This document shows positions 36,649-46,550 of a DNA stretch of 64,000 nucleotides, in pieces. This DNA is from Mycobacterium sp. ACS4054 (GTDB lineage Bacteria; Actinomycetota; Actinomycetes; Mycobacteriales; Mycobacteriaceae). Position numbers and translations under genes: made by a program. Where the stretch lies: positions 1-64,000 of the forward strand of contig NZ_LZHV01000006.1 in the NCBI RefSeq assembly GCF_001667275.1, written 5' to 3'. The notes under the pieces were generated by a model that was given only the letters and a program-made list of their open reading frames with translations, searched no databases and was not told the origin of the DNA. Numbering within the stretch: the first letter of the stretch is position 1; each line of letters starts with the position of its first letter.

Positions 36649-37236
36649 ATGGCCGACATCACCATGTTGATCCTCGCCGACCACGAGTGGTTCCGCGAAC
36701 AGTTCGCCAAGCTGGACTACTTGCAGGCGCAGACACCGGTCGACGAGACCGCCCTGGCGCGGGTGTGGCGCCCCCTCGCCGACAAGCTGGACGTGCACGC
36801 CTACATCGAAGAGAAGATCTTCTACCCGCAGCTGCTGAAGCGGGGCACGCAGGACGCCGAGGGCGAGACGCTCGACGCGATCGGGGATCACAACGACATC
36901 CGCGACGGCGTGCGCGACGCCAACGCCGCCCGGGTCGGCAGCGAGCAGTGGTGGGCGGCGGTCGGCCGCACCCGCGAGGCCAACGACGAACACATGGGGG
37001 AGGAGGAGCGCGAGGGGCTCTCCGACTTCCGCCGCGCCGCCCCCGCCGGCCTGCGCGAGGCGTTGGGCCGGCAGTACAGCGAGTTCATGGCCGAGCATCC
37101 CACCACCAAGGGCTTGCCCATCGTCGACCGGGACCCGCAGCGCTACGTCGAGGATGTCGAGGCCACCGCGCCGCCGAAGGAGCGGTCCGAGCCGAAGGAC
37201 TTTTCGCTCCGCATCGGCAGCCTGAAAGGTCAGTGA
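36649..37236 (+). CDS. Hemerythrin HHE-domain protein
   Basis: A 195-residue protein with the hemerythrin-like helical bundle. Candidate iron ligands include the His in LILADHEWFRE, HAYIEEKIFYP, GDHNDIRD and NDEHMGEEE. The family binds a di-iron centre and may sense or buffer oxygen, NO or peroxide; mycobacterial relatives are linked to sigma-factor-controlled stress responses. The C-terminal third is charged and Pro-rich. Confidence 0.85.
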   Translation: MADITMLILADHEWFREQFAKLDYLQAQTPVDETALARVWRPLADKLDVHAYIEEKIFYPQLLKRGTQDAEGETLDAIGDHNDIRDGVRDANAARVGSEQWWAAVGRTREANDEHMGEEEREGLSDFRRAAPAGLREALGRQYSEFMAEHPTTKGLPIVDRDPQRYVEDVEATAPPKERSEPKDFSLRIGSLKGQ

Positions 37237-37311
37237 GTTCGGTCGACCAAGGCCCGGTGGCTACGATCGGCCCCCGGTCAATTCCGACGTACAGCCGGTT
37301 GGGAGTGAGAA

Positions 37312-38742
37312 GTGTTCGGCCCGCGAGACTTCTGGGTACGCAATCGGGCGATGAACGCGCGACCGCGCCGGACGAAATGGGCCCGCGACGAGATCCGGGT
37401 CGCCGACCCGGCCATGCGCCAAACCATCATGGGCACCGCCATCGGCAACTTCATGGAGTGGTACGACTTCGGTGTCTACGGCTACATCGCCACGACCATC
37501 GCCCAGGTGTTCTATCCGGGTAAGAGCGTCAGCGGTGTCCATCTGATCGCGACCTTCGGCACGCTGGCGGCGGCGTTCATGGTGCGCCCGCTCGGCGGCT
37601 TCATCTTCGGCCCGCTCGGCGACCGCATCGGACGGCACCGCGTCCTCGTCGTCACCATCCTGATGATGACGGTGAGCACCACCGTGACGGGCCTGCTGCC
37701 GGGCTACAGCGCCATCGGAATCTGGGCGCCCATCCTGCTCGCCATCGCCCGCATCTTTCAGGGCCTGTCGACCGGCGGTGAGTTTGTCGGGGCGATGACC
37801 TATCTGGTCGAGCAGGCCCCGGACCACAAGCGCGGCATGATGGTGGGCTTCCTGCCGATGGGCAATCTGGTCGGATTCGTGCTCGCCGGGGGGATGGTCA
37901 CCGCGCTGCAGAGCTGGCTGCCCGAGGACGACTGGCTGGCCTACGGCTGGCGGATTCCGCTGCTGCTCGGCGCGCCCTTCGGCCTGTTCGCGCTGTTTTT
38001 GCGGCTGCGACTCAAGGAGTCGTCCGCCTACCAGAACGCGGCCGAGAGCGCGGGGCCGCCGGGCGGCGGGCGGCAGCAATTCCGGCGCACGGTGCTGGAC
38101 CAGTGGCGCGGCCTGCTGATCTGCGCGGCGCTGGTGCTGACCTCCCAGGTCGCCGACTTCATGCTGACCGGTTACCTGCCGACGTACCTCAAGCTGTTCG
38201 TGCGCGTCGGCCACACCGCCGGGCTGGTGATGATCGTGGTGACGCTGGCGATCCTGATGGTCACCGTGGTGCTCGTCGCCGCGCTGTCCGACCGCATCGG
38301 CGTCAAACCGATCATGTGGACCGGCTGCGCACTGTTGATCGTGGGCTCCATTCCCGCCTTCCTGCTCATGCGCTTCGGCGGCATCTACCCGGTGATCTTC
38401 CTCGGGGTGCTGCTGATCGGATTGATGGAGCTCTGCTTCGACAGCACCGCACCCGCGATGCTCCCGGCCCTGTTTCCCACCAGCGTGCGCTACGGTGCGC
38501 TGGCCATCTCCTACAACATCGCGATATCGGCGGTGGGCGGCACCACGCCGCTGATCGCCCAGGCGCTGGTGTCGGGCACCGGCAACGTCATGGCGCCCGC
38601 CTACATGATGATCTTCGGTGGCCTGGTGGGGGCGGTCACGTTGGTGTTCACGCCCGAGGTCGCCGGTAGGCCGCTGCCGGGGTCCGGGCCCGCGGTGGAA
38701 ACCGAACAGGAGGCGCGCGCGCTGGCCGACGACGTCAGCTAG
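37312..38742 (+). CDS. MFS transporter of the metabolite:H+ symporter (ProP/KgtP-like) group
   Basis: A 476-residue protein with twelve predicted helices. The [20 protein letters not shown] opening and [14 protein letters not shown] loop are hallmarks of the MHS branch (proline/betaine, alpha-ketoglutarate or shikimate importers). The GTG start has GGGAG 7 nt upstream; ATG 37351 is an alternative. The ligand is not determined. It lies 40 bp before phoU but is not obviously connected with it. Confidence 0.86.
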   Translation: MFGPRDFWVRNRAMNARPRRTKWARDEIRVADPAMRQTIMGTAIGNFMEWYDFGVYGYIATTIAQVFYPGKSVSGVHLIATFGTLAAAFMVRPLGGFIFGPLGDRIGRHRVLVVTILMMTVSTTVTGLLPGYSAIGIWAPILLAIARIFQGLSTGGEFVGAMTYLVEQAPDHKRGMMVGFLPMGNLVGFVLAGGMVTALQSWLPEDDWLAYGWRIPLLLGAPFGLFALFLRLRLKESSAYQNAAESAGPPGGGRQQFRRTVLDQWRGLLICAALVLTSQVADFMLTGYLPTYLKLFVRVGHTAGLVMIVVTLAILMVTVVLVAALSDRIGVKPIMWTGCALLIVGSIPAFLLMRFGGIYPVIFLGVLLIGLMELCFDSTAPAMLPALFPTSVRYGALAISYNIAISAVGGTTPLIAQALVSGTGNVMAPAYMMIFGGLVGAVTLVFTPEVAGRPLPGSGPAVETEQEARALADDVS

Positions 38743-38782
38743 CGACGTTTATTTTTCGCGTCCCTGCCTAATCTCTTTAGGC

Positions 38783-39418
38783 ATGCGGAGCGCTTTTCAT
38801 CACCAGTTGGGAACGCTAACCCAACAGCTCGGGGCGATGTGCGCGATGGCCGGGGAGGCCATCGCGCTGGCCACCGAGGCGCTGCTGAAAGCCGACCTGG
38901 TGCTGGCGGAACGCGTCATCGCCGGCCAGTCGGACCTCGTCGCCGTCGACCACGACGTCGAGGAGACCGCCTTCGCGTTGCTGGCATTACAGGCGCCGGT
39001 GGCCACGGATCTGCGCGCGGTGGTGAGCGCGATCCACATCGCCGCCGACGCGCAGCGGATGGGCGGGCTGGCGGTACACGTCGCCGAAATCGCCCGCATG
39101 CGTCATCCGCGCAACGCGGTGCCCGACGACGTGCGCCGGCACATCGCCGAGATGGGCGACGTGGCCGAGCACCTGGCCGGCGACGCCCGCGAGGTGTTGC
39201 TGGCCCAGGATCCGGGCGGGGCGGCGCAGATCCGCCGCGACGACGACGCGATGGACGAACTGCATCACCAATTGCTTGCGGTGCTGATGGATCCCGGCTG
39301 GCCGCACGGCGTGGCCGCCGCGGTGGACGTCACACTGTTGGGGCGCTTCTACGAGCGATTCGCCGATCACGCCGTGCAGATCGCCCGGCGGGTCATCTTC
39401 CAGGCCACCGGGCAGTAG
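38783..39418 (+). CDS. PhoU-like phosphate regulator
   Basis: A 211-residue all-helical protein with two PhoU repeats. Each has the D-x-E pattern ([17 protein letters not shown], and [16 protein letters not shown]) that binds metal clusters, and the [22 protein letters not shown] and [21 protein letters not shown] helices. PhoU links the Pst transporter to the PhoR/SenX3-type kinase. No pst genes are adjacent here. ATG 38783 gives the family N-terminus (MRSAFHHQL). Confidence 0.9.
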   Translation: MRSAFHHQLGTLTQQLGAMCAMAGEAIALATEALLKADLVLAERVIAGQSDLVAVDHDVEETAFALLALQAPVATDLRAVVSAIHIAADAQRMGGLAVHVAEIARMRHPRNAVPDDVRRHIAEMGDVAEHLAGDAREVLLAQDPGGAAQIRRDDDAMDELHHQLLAVLMDPGWPHGVAAAVDVTLLGRFYERFADHAVQIARRVIFQATGQ

Positions 39419-39543
39419 GCGAAAGCGCCTGCAACCAAACGGCTTCCGTGTGAGGAGCCGCGGCGTGGGTATATAAGCGAGGTGAAGCCGCCTTGCCGCC
39501 GCCCCCTCTTCGACGCCCACGTCCTGCAAGGGCCGGCGCGCTG

Positions 39544-41529
39544 ATGGCCAAGCCCAAGGCGGTCCCCGAGGACCTGCGCCGGCTGGCCGCGGCACACGGG
39601 GTCGCCACCTCCTACCGAAACGAACGACGCGAACCCGTCGAGGTCGACGCCGACGTGGTGATCCGGGTGCTCGGCCTGCTGGACGTCGATGCCGCCAGCG
39701 AGGCCGGCCGGCGCCAAGAGCTGGCGAAGCTGGCCGCGCGCGAGCGCGCCGGCGCCCTGGCGCCCACCATGGCCGTGCGCGTGGGCGGGCGACCGCGGCG
39801 GCTGCCCGGGGCCGCGGTGTTGATGGGCGAGGACGGCGACCGGATCGAGGTGCGCGACGAGCTGCCCGCGGACCTGCCCGCGGGCTGGTATCGGCTTCAG
39901 CTGCGCGACGGCCAGGAGGCCACCCTGGTGGCCGCCCCGCCGCGGGTGCCGCCCACGCCGGCGACCTGGGGCTGGATGCTGCAGCTCTACGCGTTGCGCT
40001 CGGGCCGGTCCTGGGGCATTGGCGACCTGGGCGACCTGCGCGAGTTCCTGAACTGGACCGCCACCGAACACGGCGCGGGCGCCCTGCTGCTCAACCCGCT
40101 GCACGCGCCGGGGCCGACGCATCCCGTACAGCCGTCGCCCTACACCCCGTCCAGCCGGCGGTTCGCCAATCCGTTGGCCCTGCGCATCGAGGACCTCGAT
40201 GCCTATTCCCGCGCCGACCCGGCCACCCGCGCGGAGGTCGATGCGCTACGGGTCTCGGCGACCACCGAGCGGATCGACTACGACCTGGTGTGGGCGGCCA
40301 AGCGGTCGGCCCTGGAACTGCTCTGGCGCGCCGAGGGCCGGCCCAGCCCGTTGGACGGCTCGGGCGCCGAGACGGGGTTGCGGGACTGGGCCACCTATTG
40401 CGCCCTGGCCGAGCGGCACGGCGGCCGGTGGACCCGGTGGCCGGCGCCGCGGTGCGACGTCGCCGGGCCGGCGGTCACGGCGGCCCGGCGCGACCTCGCG
40501 CCCAGGGTCGCCTTCCATGCCTGGGTGCAGCATCGCTGCAACGAACAGCTGACGGCGGTGCGCGACGCCGCCCGGGCGGCGGGCATGGCGCTCGGCGTGC
40601 TGCACGACCTGCCGGTGGGCGTGGACGCGAACGGCGCCGACGCATGGGCGCTGGCCGACGTGCTCGCCACCGGGGTCAGCATCGGGGCCCCGCCGGACAA
40701 CTTCACCCCGCGCGGCCAGGATTGGGGACTGCCGCCGTGGCGGCCCGACCGCCTCGCCGCCACCGGCTACGCCGCGCTGCGCGACATGCTGCGCGCCGTG
40801 TTGGCCCACGCCGACGGTCTGCGGATCGACCATGTCGCCGGCCTGTGGCGGCTGTGGTGGATTCCGCCGGGCGACGGCCCGGACCGCGGCACCTACGTCC
40901 ACTACGACGCCGAGGTCATGCTCGCGGTTCTGGCGCTGGAAGCGCACCGGGCCGGGGCCACCGTGGTGGGCGAGGATCTGGGCACGGTCGAACCGGAGGT
41001 GACCCAGGCCCTCGCCGACAACGAGATGCTGGGGTGCGCGGTGTCCTGGTTCACCCGCGACGAATCCGCGGCGGGCGAACCGCTGCTCCCGCCGCGGCGA
41101 TGGCCGTCGCGGGCGGCCGCCAGCCTGTCCACCCACGACCTCCCGACGGCGGCCGGCTTCCTGCGGGGCGAGCACGTGCGGGCCCGCGCCGACCTCGGCC
41201 TGCTCGACGACGTGCCGGGCGAGCAGTCGGTGGCCGACAAGGAACGGGCCGAATGGGTGGAGCTGCTGCGGTCCGAAGGACTGCTCACGAGCCCGGACCC
41301 GGACGAGGCGGCGATCATCACCGCGATGCACCGGTTCCTGGCCGCCACCCCGAGCCGGCTGAAGCTGATCTCGCCGTACGACGCGCTGGCCGAACCCCGC
41401 CAGCCCAACCTGCCCGGCACGGTCGACGAGTACCCGAACTGGCGGCTGCCGCTGCCGGAAACGCTCGAGGAGCTGCGCGCCGACCCGAGGGTCGCCGAGA
41501 TCACCGCGGTTTTCCGCGCGTCGTCCTAA
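39544..41529 (+). CDS. malQ: 4-alpha-glucanotransferase (amylomaltase, GH77)
   Basis: A 661-residue GH77 enzyme. The N-terminal 130 residues form the extra domain of actinobacterial MalQ. The catalytic barrel shows PSPYTPSSRRFANPL, ADGLRIDHVAGLWRLWWIP (nucleophile Asp in RIDH), VVGEDLGTVEP (acid/base Glu) and LSTHDLPT. It transfers alpha-1,4-glucan segments in glycogen/maltodextrin metabolism in the cytosol. It differs a good deal from Rv1781c (724 aa), including a shorter N-terminal region, so it may be a second MalQ. ATG 39544 is chosen by alignment; the ribosome site is weak. Confidence 0.88.
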   Translation: MAKPKAVPEDLRRLAAAHGVATSYRNERREPVEVDADVVIRVLGLLDVDAASEAGRRQELAKLAARERAGALAPTMAVRVGGRPRRLPGAAVLMGEDGDRIEVRDELPADLPAGWYRLQLRDGQEATLVAAPPRVPPTPATWGWMLQLYALRSGRSWGIGDLGDLREFLNWTATEHGAGALLLNPLHAPGPTHPVQPSPYTPSSRRFANPLALRIEDLDAYSRADPATRAEVDALRVSATTERIDYDLVWAAKRSALELLWRAEGRPSPLDGSGAETGLRDWATYCALAERHGGRWTRWPAPRCDVAGPAVTAARRDLAPRVAFHAWVQHRCNEQLTAVRDAARAAGMALGVLHDLPVGVDANGADAWALADVLATGVSIGAPPDNFTPRGQDWGLPPWRPDRLAATGYAALRDMLRAVLAHADGLRIDHVAGLWRLWWIPPGDGPDRGTYVHYDAEVMLAVLALEAHRAGATVVGEDLGTVEPEVTQALADNEMLGCAVSWFTRDESAAGEPLLPPRRWPSRAAASLSTHDLPTAAGFLRGEHVRARADLGLLDDVPGEQSVADKERAEWVELLRSEGLLTSPDPDEAAIITAMHRFLAATPSRLKLISPYDALAEPRQPNLPGTVDEYPNWRLPLPETLEELRADPRVAEITAVFRASS

Positions 41530-41623
41530 TCGCGGTCAGGGCTGATTAGCAAGGGCGCACTTCGGCTACTAGGAGATGGGTGTGTGCCGCTTCGCCGGCG
41601 CAGCGAAAGGAATGGGGCTGACC

Positions 41624-42982
41624 ATGGAACCGATATCGCCGACCGATGCGCTGTTCCTCATCGGCGAATCCCGCGAACACCCGATGCATGTGGGGTCGCT
41701 GCAACTCTTCGAGCCGCCGAAGGACGCCGGGCCCCACTTCGTCCGCGAGTCCTATCAGGCCATGCTCGAGTGCACCGACGTGCAACCGACGTTCCGCAAG
41801 CACCCGGCCTTCTTCGGCGGCCTGACCAACCTCGCGTGGTCGTTCGACAAAGACGTCGAACTCGACTACCACCTGCGCCGCTCTGCCCTGCCCGAGCCCG
41901 GCCGGGTCCGCGACCTGTTGGAGCTGGTTTCCCGGCTGCACGGCAGCCTGCTCGACCGGCACCGGCCGATGTGGGAGGCCCACCTGGTGGAGGGCCTGCA
42001 GGATGGCCGGTACGCGGTCTACACGAAGTACCACCACTCCTTGATGGACGGCGTGTCCGCGATGCGGCTGGTGCAACGCGCCTTCACCCCCGACCCCGGC
42101 GACGACGAGGTGCGCGTCCCGTGGAGCCTCGGGCCGCGCAACCGCGGCGGGGACCACAAGCGTCCGTCACTGCTGGATCGGGTGGGCCGCACCGCGGGGT
42201 CGGCGCTCGCCCTGGCGCCGTCCACGCTGAAACTGACGCGGGCGGCGCTGCTCGAACAGCAACTGACGCTGCCGTTCCGGGCCCCGCGGAGCATGTTCAA
42301 CGTCCGCATCGGCGGCGCCCGCCGGGTGGCCGCGCAGTCCTGGTCGCTGGACCGGATCAAAGCGGTGAAGTCGGCGGCCGGGGTGACGGTCAACGACGTC
42401 GTGCTGGCCATGTGCTCCGGGGCCCTGCGGGCCTACCTCCTCGAGCAGGGCGCCCTGCCCGACTCCCCGCTGACCGCGATGGTGCCGGTCAATCTCCGCA
42501 AGGCCGACGACGACCGCGGCGGCAACCTGGTCGGCACCTTCCTGTGCAACCTGGCGACCGACCTGGACGACCCGGCGAAGCGGCTCGAGATCGTCAGCAC
42601 GTCGATCCGCGACACCAAAGAGGTCTTCCAGCAACTGCCGCCGGTGCAGCAACTGGCCCTGTCGGCGTTCAACATCGGCGGCCTGTTCTTCGGGCTGATC
42701 CCGGGCTACCTGTCCGCGGCGTCACCGCCGTTCAACATCGTCATCTCCAACGTCTCGGCCGGTCCCTCCGAGCCGCTGTACTGGCGTGGCGCGCGGTTGG
42801 ACGGCAACTACCCGCTGTCCATCCCGTTGGACGGTCAGGCGGTCAACATCACGGTGACCAACAACGCCGACAACCTCGACTTCGGCCTGGTCGGCTGCCG
42901 CCGCAGCGTCCCGCACCTGCAGCGGCTGCTGGGTCACCTCGAGACCTCACTCAAGGACCTGGAACGCGCCGTCGGCGTGTGA
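41624..42982 (+). CDS. Wax ester synthase/diacylglycerol acyltransferase (WS/DGAT)
   Basis: A 452-residue protein with the WS/DGAT layout. It begins MEPISPTDALFLIGES and carries the catalytic HHxxxDG motif HHSLMDG at 137-143, preceded by LLDRHRPMWEAHLVEGL. The C-terminal domain has NIVISNVSAGPSEPLYWRGA and LDGQAVNITVTNNADNLDFGLVGC. It esterifies diacylglycerol or long-chain alcohol with acyl-CoA to make storage lipid at the membrane. Mycobacteria carry many paralogues; the specific one is not named. A-rich AAAGGAATGGGG lies before the ATG. Confidence 0.9.
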   Translation: MEPISPTDALFLIGESREHPMHVGSLQLFEPPKDAGPHFVRESYQAMLECTDVQPTFRKHPAFFGGLTNLAWSFDKDVELDYHLRRSALPEPGRVRDLLELVSRLHGSLLDRHRPMWEAHLVEGLQDGRYAVYTKYHHSLMDGVSAMRLVQRAFTPDPGDDEVRVPWSLGPRNRGGDHKRPSLLDRVGRTAGSALALAPSTLKLTRAALLEQQLTLPFRAPRSMFNVRIGGARRVAAQSWSLDRIKAVKSAAGVTVNDVVLAMCSGALRAYLLEQGALPDSPLTAMVPVNLRKADDDRGGNLVGTFLCNLATDLDDPAKRLEIVSTSIRDTKEVFQQLPPVQQLALSAFNIGGLFFGLIPGYLSAASPPFNIVISNVSAGPSEPLYWRGARLDGNYPLSIPLDGQAVNITVTNNADNLDFGLVGCRRSVPHLQRLLGHLETSLKDLERAVGV

Positions 42983-42989
42983 GCGGCGG

Positions 42990-43427
42990 CTAGGGCCTGG
43001 TGGTGTAGTCCAGGCACACCGTCGTGCCGTTGGGGCGCGCGGTGATGGTGCAGTGGTCGGCGAGCGCGTGCATCAACATGATGCCGCGGGACCGCCGCGG
43101 ATCGCTGAGCCGCCGCGGCGACGGGGGGTGCCACGATCCGCGGTCGCTGACGCACACGCTCACCGATTGGGTGGCGGCGTCGTGGCTCGCCTGCAATTTC
43201 ATGGTCCCGGCCGAGTCGTGGGCGCGGTACGCGTGCTCGACGCAGTTGGCCAGCGCCTCGTTGACGCCCAGAATGATGTCGTCGCGAACCTCCGCCGGAG
43301 CCAGGGTCGCCTCCTGAAGCCACCGGCGCAGGGCGCGGCGCAACTGCGCCGCGGTGACCGCGTCGGCGGCGCCGGCGCAGGTCAATCGCGCGGGAGTGAC
43401 AACGATGGGTGGAGGGAGTGAGGCCAT
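42990..43427 (-). CDS. RsbW-like HATPase (anti-sigma factor/serine kinase)
   Basis: A 145-residue HATPase_c_2 protein. The ATP-binding signature is NEALANCVEHAYRAH (N-box) with DRGSWHPP and GIMLMHALADH as G boxes. RsbW-type proteins phosphorylate an anti-sigma antagonist and hold a stress sigma factor. No partner (RsbV or sigma) is adjacent. It is divergent from an LLM oxidoreductase gene across 116 bp and nearly abuts the WS/DGAT stop. Confidence 0.82.
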   Translation of the reverse strand: MASLPPPIVVTPARLTCAGAADAVTAAQLRRALRRWLQEATLAPAEVRDDIILGVNEALANCVEHAYRAHDSAGTMKLQASHDAATQSVSVCVSDRGSWHPPSPRRLSDPRRSRGIMLMHALADHCTITARPNGTTVCLDYTTRP

Positions 43428-43543
43428 GCTCAGGGCATACCCAGTTGCGCCGGGGATGCTAACCCGTTCGGCGTCTCGCTTTGGCCACAGGCGGGTACAG
43501 GTTCGGAATCAGGCTGCATAACAACGAGATACGAAGGATCGGC

Positions 43544-44476
43544 ATGGAATTCCGCGCATTCATCGAGCCACAGCAGGGCGCCGGTTACGCCGAACAGGTC
43601 GCCGTGGCCCAGACCGCCGAGCAGCTGGGTTTTGCGGCGTTCTTCCGGTCCGACCACTACCTGGCGATGAGCGGCGACGGCCTGCCGGGGCCCACCGATT
43701 CCTGGGTGACGCTCGGGGCGATCGCCCGGGAAACGTCGAGCATCCGGCTGGGCACCCTGGTGACCTCCGCAACATTTCGGCACCCCGGCCCGCTGGCGAT
43801 CGCGGTGGCGCAGGTCGACGAGATGAGCGGCGGCCGCGTCGAATTCGGTCTGGGCAGCGGCTGGTTCGAACAAGAGCACCTGGCGTACGGCATTCCCTTT
43901 CCGCCGCTGCGTGAGCGGTTCGATCGGCTCAGCGAACAGCTGGCCATCGTCACCGGGCTGTGGACCACGCAGCCGGGTGACACCTTCGATTACGCCGGCA
44001 AGCACTACACCATCACCGGTTCACCGGCGCTCCCCAAGCCGGTGCAGAGCCCGCATCCGCCGATCGTCATCGGCGGCCTCGGCGCCAAGCGAACCCCGCA
44101 CTTGGCGGCGAGCTACGCGGCCGAATTCAACATTCCGTTCGCGCCGATCGACGTGGCCGAGAAGCAGTATCAGCGCGTGGCGCAAGCGGTCGCCGCGGTC
44201 GGCCGATCCGACGACTCGATGACCTACTCCAGCGCGTTCGTGCTCTGCGCCGGGCGCGACGACACCGAAGTGGCCCGCCGCGCCGCGGCGATCGGGCGCG
44301 AGCTCGACGAGCTGCGTTCGAACAGCCCGCTGGTCGGCACGCCCGCCGAGATCGTCGACAAGCTGGGCGCCTGGCGGGAGATCGGCGTGCGGCGCGTGTA
44401 CACCCAACTGCTGGACCTGACCGATCTCGCGCACCTGGAGTTGCTCGCGAGCGAGGTTATGCCGCAACTGCTTTGA
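43544..44476 (+). CDS. LLM-class F420-dependent oxidoreductase (TIGR03560-like)
   Basis: A 310-residue luciferase-like protein. It has GFAAFFRSDHYLAM, IRLGTLVTSATFRHPGPLA and VEFGLGSGWFEQEHLAYGI, typical of the F420-dependent group with a bulge motif after strand 3. ATG 43544 has AAGGA 6 nt upstream and fits the family start (MEFRAFIEP). The reaction is F420-linked reduction or oxidation of an unknown substrate. It converges with the FNT channel gene 4 bp away. Confidence 0.85.
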   Translation: MEFRAFIEPQQGAGYAEQVAVAQTAEQLGFAAFFRSDHYLAMSGDGLPGPTDSWVTLGAIARETSSIRLGTLVTSATFRHPGPLAIAVAQVDEMSGGRVEFGLGSGWFEQEHLAYGIPFPPLRERFDRLSEQLAIVTGLWTTQPGDTFDYAGKHYTITGSPALPKPVQSPHPPIVIGGLGAKRTPHLAASYAAEFNIPFAPIDVAEKQYQRVAQAVAAVGRSDDSMTYSSAFVLCAGRDDTEVARRAAAIGRELDELRSNSPLVGTPAEIVDKLGAWREIGVRRVYTQLLDLTDLAHLELLASEVMPQLL

Positions 44477-44480
44477 CGCT

Positions 44481-45302
44481 CTACTGAACGGACTGCGCGT
44501 CGGCGCGTTCTTCCTCGAGCCGGTCCTTGCTGCGCAGCAGCCGTAGCAGCGTCACGAACAGCAGCCCACCGATCATGTTGCCCAACACGGTGTAACCGAA
44601 CCAACCCAGCCAGGTCAGGTAACCGAACGGCGCATCCCCGGTGACCAGCGCGCCGAAGATCAGCAACGAGTCCAGGATCGAATGGAACAACCGCAGCCCC
44701 GCGAGCAGGAAGGCGGCGGCGACGGCCGCCGCGATCTTGGCGGGCACGGAATCGGTGCCATGCTGCATCCGGGTCATCAGCGTGATGACCATGCCGCCGA
44801 GGATCGCCAGCGCCATGCTCTGCCCGGACAGCGGGGCGGTGGCGAAGTGGGTGCCGGATTCGATGGTCTGCGCGTGCAACTCGGGGAAGCCGGTCATGAT
44901 CAGCCACATGATCACCCAGCCGCCGACGAGGTTGGCGAACATGGTGCCGCCCCAGAGTTTGCCCAGCTGGCGGAAATTGGCCCGCCTGGCGGCCACGGTC
45001 ACCACCGGGATGATGAAGCCCTCGGTGAACAGCTCGCTGCGGCCCAGCAGCAGGGCCAGGAAGCCGATCGAAAATGCCAGGCCGGCCAGCAGCGGCCGGT
45101 GGGTGGCGTCCAGCACCGACAGATAGGCGAGCACGCCGATCCCCACCTCGGTGCCGCCGAAAAACCCGGTGACCAGGACGCCGCGCCACGTGCGGTGCAG
45201 CCGCTGGGTGCCCTCGCTCAGCATCCTGCCGAAGGCGTCCTCGAGCTCGTCCTCGATCGGGCTGTCGGTCTGGCCGAGCTGGCGCTGGGTGGTGTGGCTC
45301 AT
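44481..45302 (-). CDS. Formate/nitrite transporter (FNT) family channel
   Basis: A 273-residue membrane protein with six hydrophobic segments and the FNT fold: LLLGRSELFTEGFIIPVVTV (first conserved loop) and MANLVGGWVIMWLIMTG-like helices with LGNMIGGLLFVTLL at the end. FNT channels are pentamers that pass formate, nitrite, lactate or hydrosulfide. The N-terminal 35 residues are cytosolic and acidic. No metabolic neighbour identifies the anion. Confidence 0.87.
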   Translation of the reverse strand: MSHTTQRQLGQTDSPIEDELEDAFGRMLSEGTQRLHRTWRGVLVTGFFGGTEVGIGVLAYLSVLDATHRPLLAGLAFSIGFLALLLGRSELFTEGFIIPVVTVAARRANFRQLGKLWGGTMFANLVGGWVIMWLIMTGFPELHAQTIESGTHFATAPLSGQSMALAILGGMVITLMTRMQHGTDSVPAKIAAAVAAAFLLAGLRLFHSILDSLLIFGALVTGDAPFGYLTWLGWFGYTVLGNMIGGLLFVTLLRLLRSKDRLEEERADAQSVQ

Positions 45303-45381
45303 GGTGGATGGCCTGATACCCGTTATTCGGATGCTCGACCATCCGTGTGAGACATCTGACAGGAGCCGGCCGCTCGGGGAT

Positions 45382-46347
45382 TCACCGCCGCGGTCGAAGC
45401 ACGGGCGTCACCAGCTCACCGGTTTGCAGGTAACTGTCCAGATTGCGGATGGCGAGCAGCGCCATCGCCCGGCGCGTGCGCGCGGTGGCGCTGCCGATGT
45501 GCGGAAACAACACGACGTTGTCCAGGTCCACCAGCTCGGTCGGGACGTGTGGTTCGTCGACGAAGACGTCCAGCCCCGCTCCAGCCAGGCCCCCGCCGAC
45601 CAATAACTCCACCAGCGCCTCCTGGTCGACCACGCTGCCGCGCGCGATGTTGACGAGGTAACCCTGTGGCCCCAACGCCTCGAGGACGCCGCGGTCGACC
45701 AGATGGCGAGTGTGCGGGTCGCCCGTGGTGGCCACGACGAGAACGTCGACCGACTCGGCCAGCTCCAGCGGCGACGCGGCGTAGCGAAACGGTGAGCCCT
45801 CGATGCGATGGCGGTTGTGATAGGCGATCGCGCAGTCGAATCCGAGGAGCCTGGTTGCGATCGCCGATCCGATGCGGCCCAGACCCAAGATCCCGACCTG
45901 CAGGCCGCTGACATCGCGGGCGTACGGGAACGGGCCGTCGCGGACCCATCTACCCGCCCGCACGTAGCGGTCGGCGGCGCCGAACCGGCGCAGGGTCATC
46001 AGGATCAGGCCCAGGGCGGTGTCGGCGACCGTGTCCGAAAGCACGTCGGGCGTGTTGCTGACGCCGATGCCGCGGCGCTGCGCCGCCGGCAGATCGATCA
46101 GATCCACCCCGGCGCCGTTGTTGACGATCACCTCCAGGTTCGGCAGCGCCGCGATGGTTTCGGCATCGACGCCGGGCGGCCCCGAAGTCACCACGACACG
46201 AAACTCGGCCCCGTGCTCGGCAAGAAAGTCGGCCCGCCCGGGGCCGTCGGGCAGCTTCGGGATGTCGTAGCGCGCGGCCAGCTCGGCGTCGAATGTCCGC
46301 TCGAACTTGCCGACCCGCACCGCGCTGCTGATCTTTTTCGTCGTCAC
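45382..46347 (-). CDS. D-isomer 2-hydroxyacid dehydrogenase
   Basis: A 321-residue NAD(P)-dependent protein. The Rossmann motif is VGILGLGRIGSAIATRLLG; the catalytic Arg-Glu-His set is represented by NIARGSVVDQEAL, DVFVDEPHVP and LFPHIGSAT. It would interconvert 2-oxo and D-2-hydroxy acids such as glyoxylate/hydroxypyruvate. GTG 46347 matches the family start (TTKKISSAVRVG); a longer frame to 46434 is unsupported. Confidence 0.87.
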   Translation of the reverse strand: MTTKKISSAVRVGKFERTFDAELAARYDIPKLPDGPGRADFLAEHGAEFRVVVTSGPPGVDAETIAALPNLEVIVNNGAGVDLIDLPAAQRRGIGVSNTPDVLSDTVADTALGLILMTLRRFGAADRYVRAGRWVRDGPFPYARDVSGLQVGILGLGRIGSAIATRLLGFDCAIAYHNRHRIEGSPFRYAASPLELAESVDVLVVATTGDPHTRHLVDRGVLEALGPQGYLVNIARGSVVDQEALVELLVGGGLAGAGLDVFVDEPHVPTELVDLDNVVLFPHIGSATARTRRAMALLAIRNLDSYLQTGELVTPVLRPRR

Positions 46348-46550
46348 CCGTCCATCATCGAGTGTCGGCGAAATATTCGAGCGGCGGGCGCCGTTATGTT
46401 CCGCGACGGTGTCGGGCATTCCCCCGGGTACCACCTTGAGAACCGTCGCTTCGAGCGACCACTTGCCGAGAGGCGCGAAGACGGCACCGTCCCAAATCTT
46501 TTCCCGTTACGCGTGGGAAGCAATCCGGCGATGGCTTGGTTGAACGACGA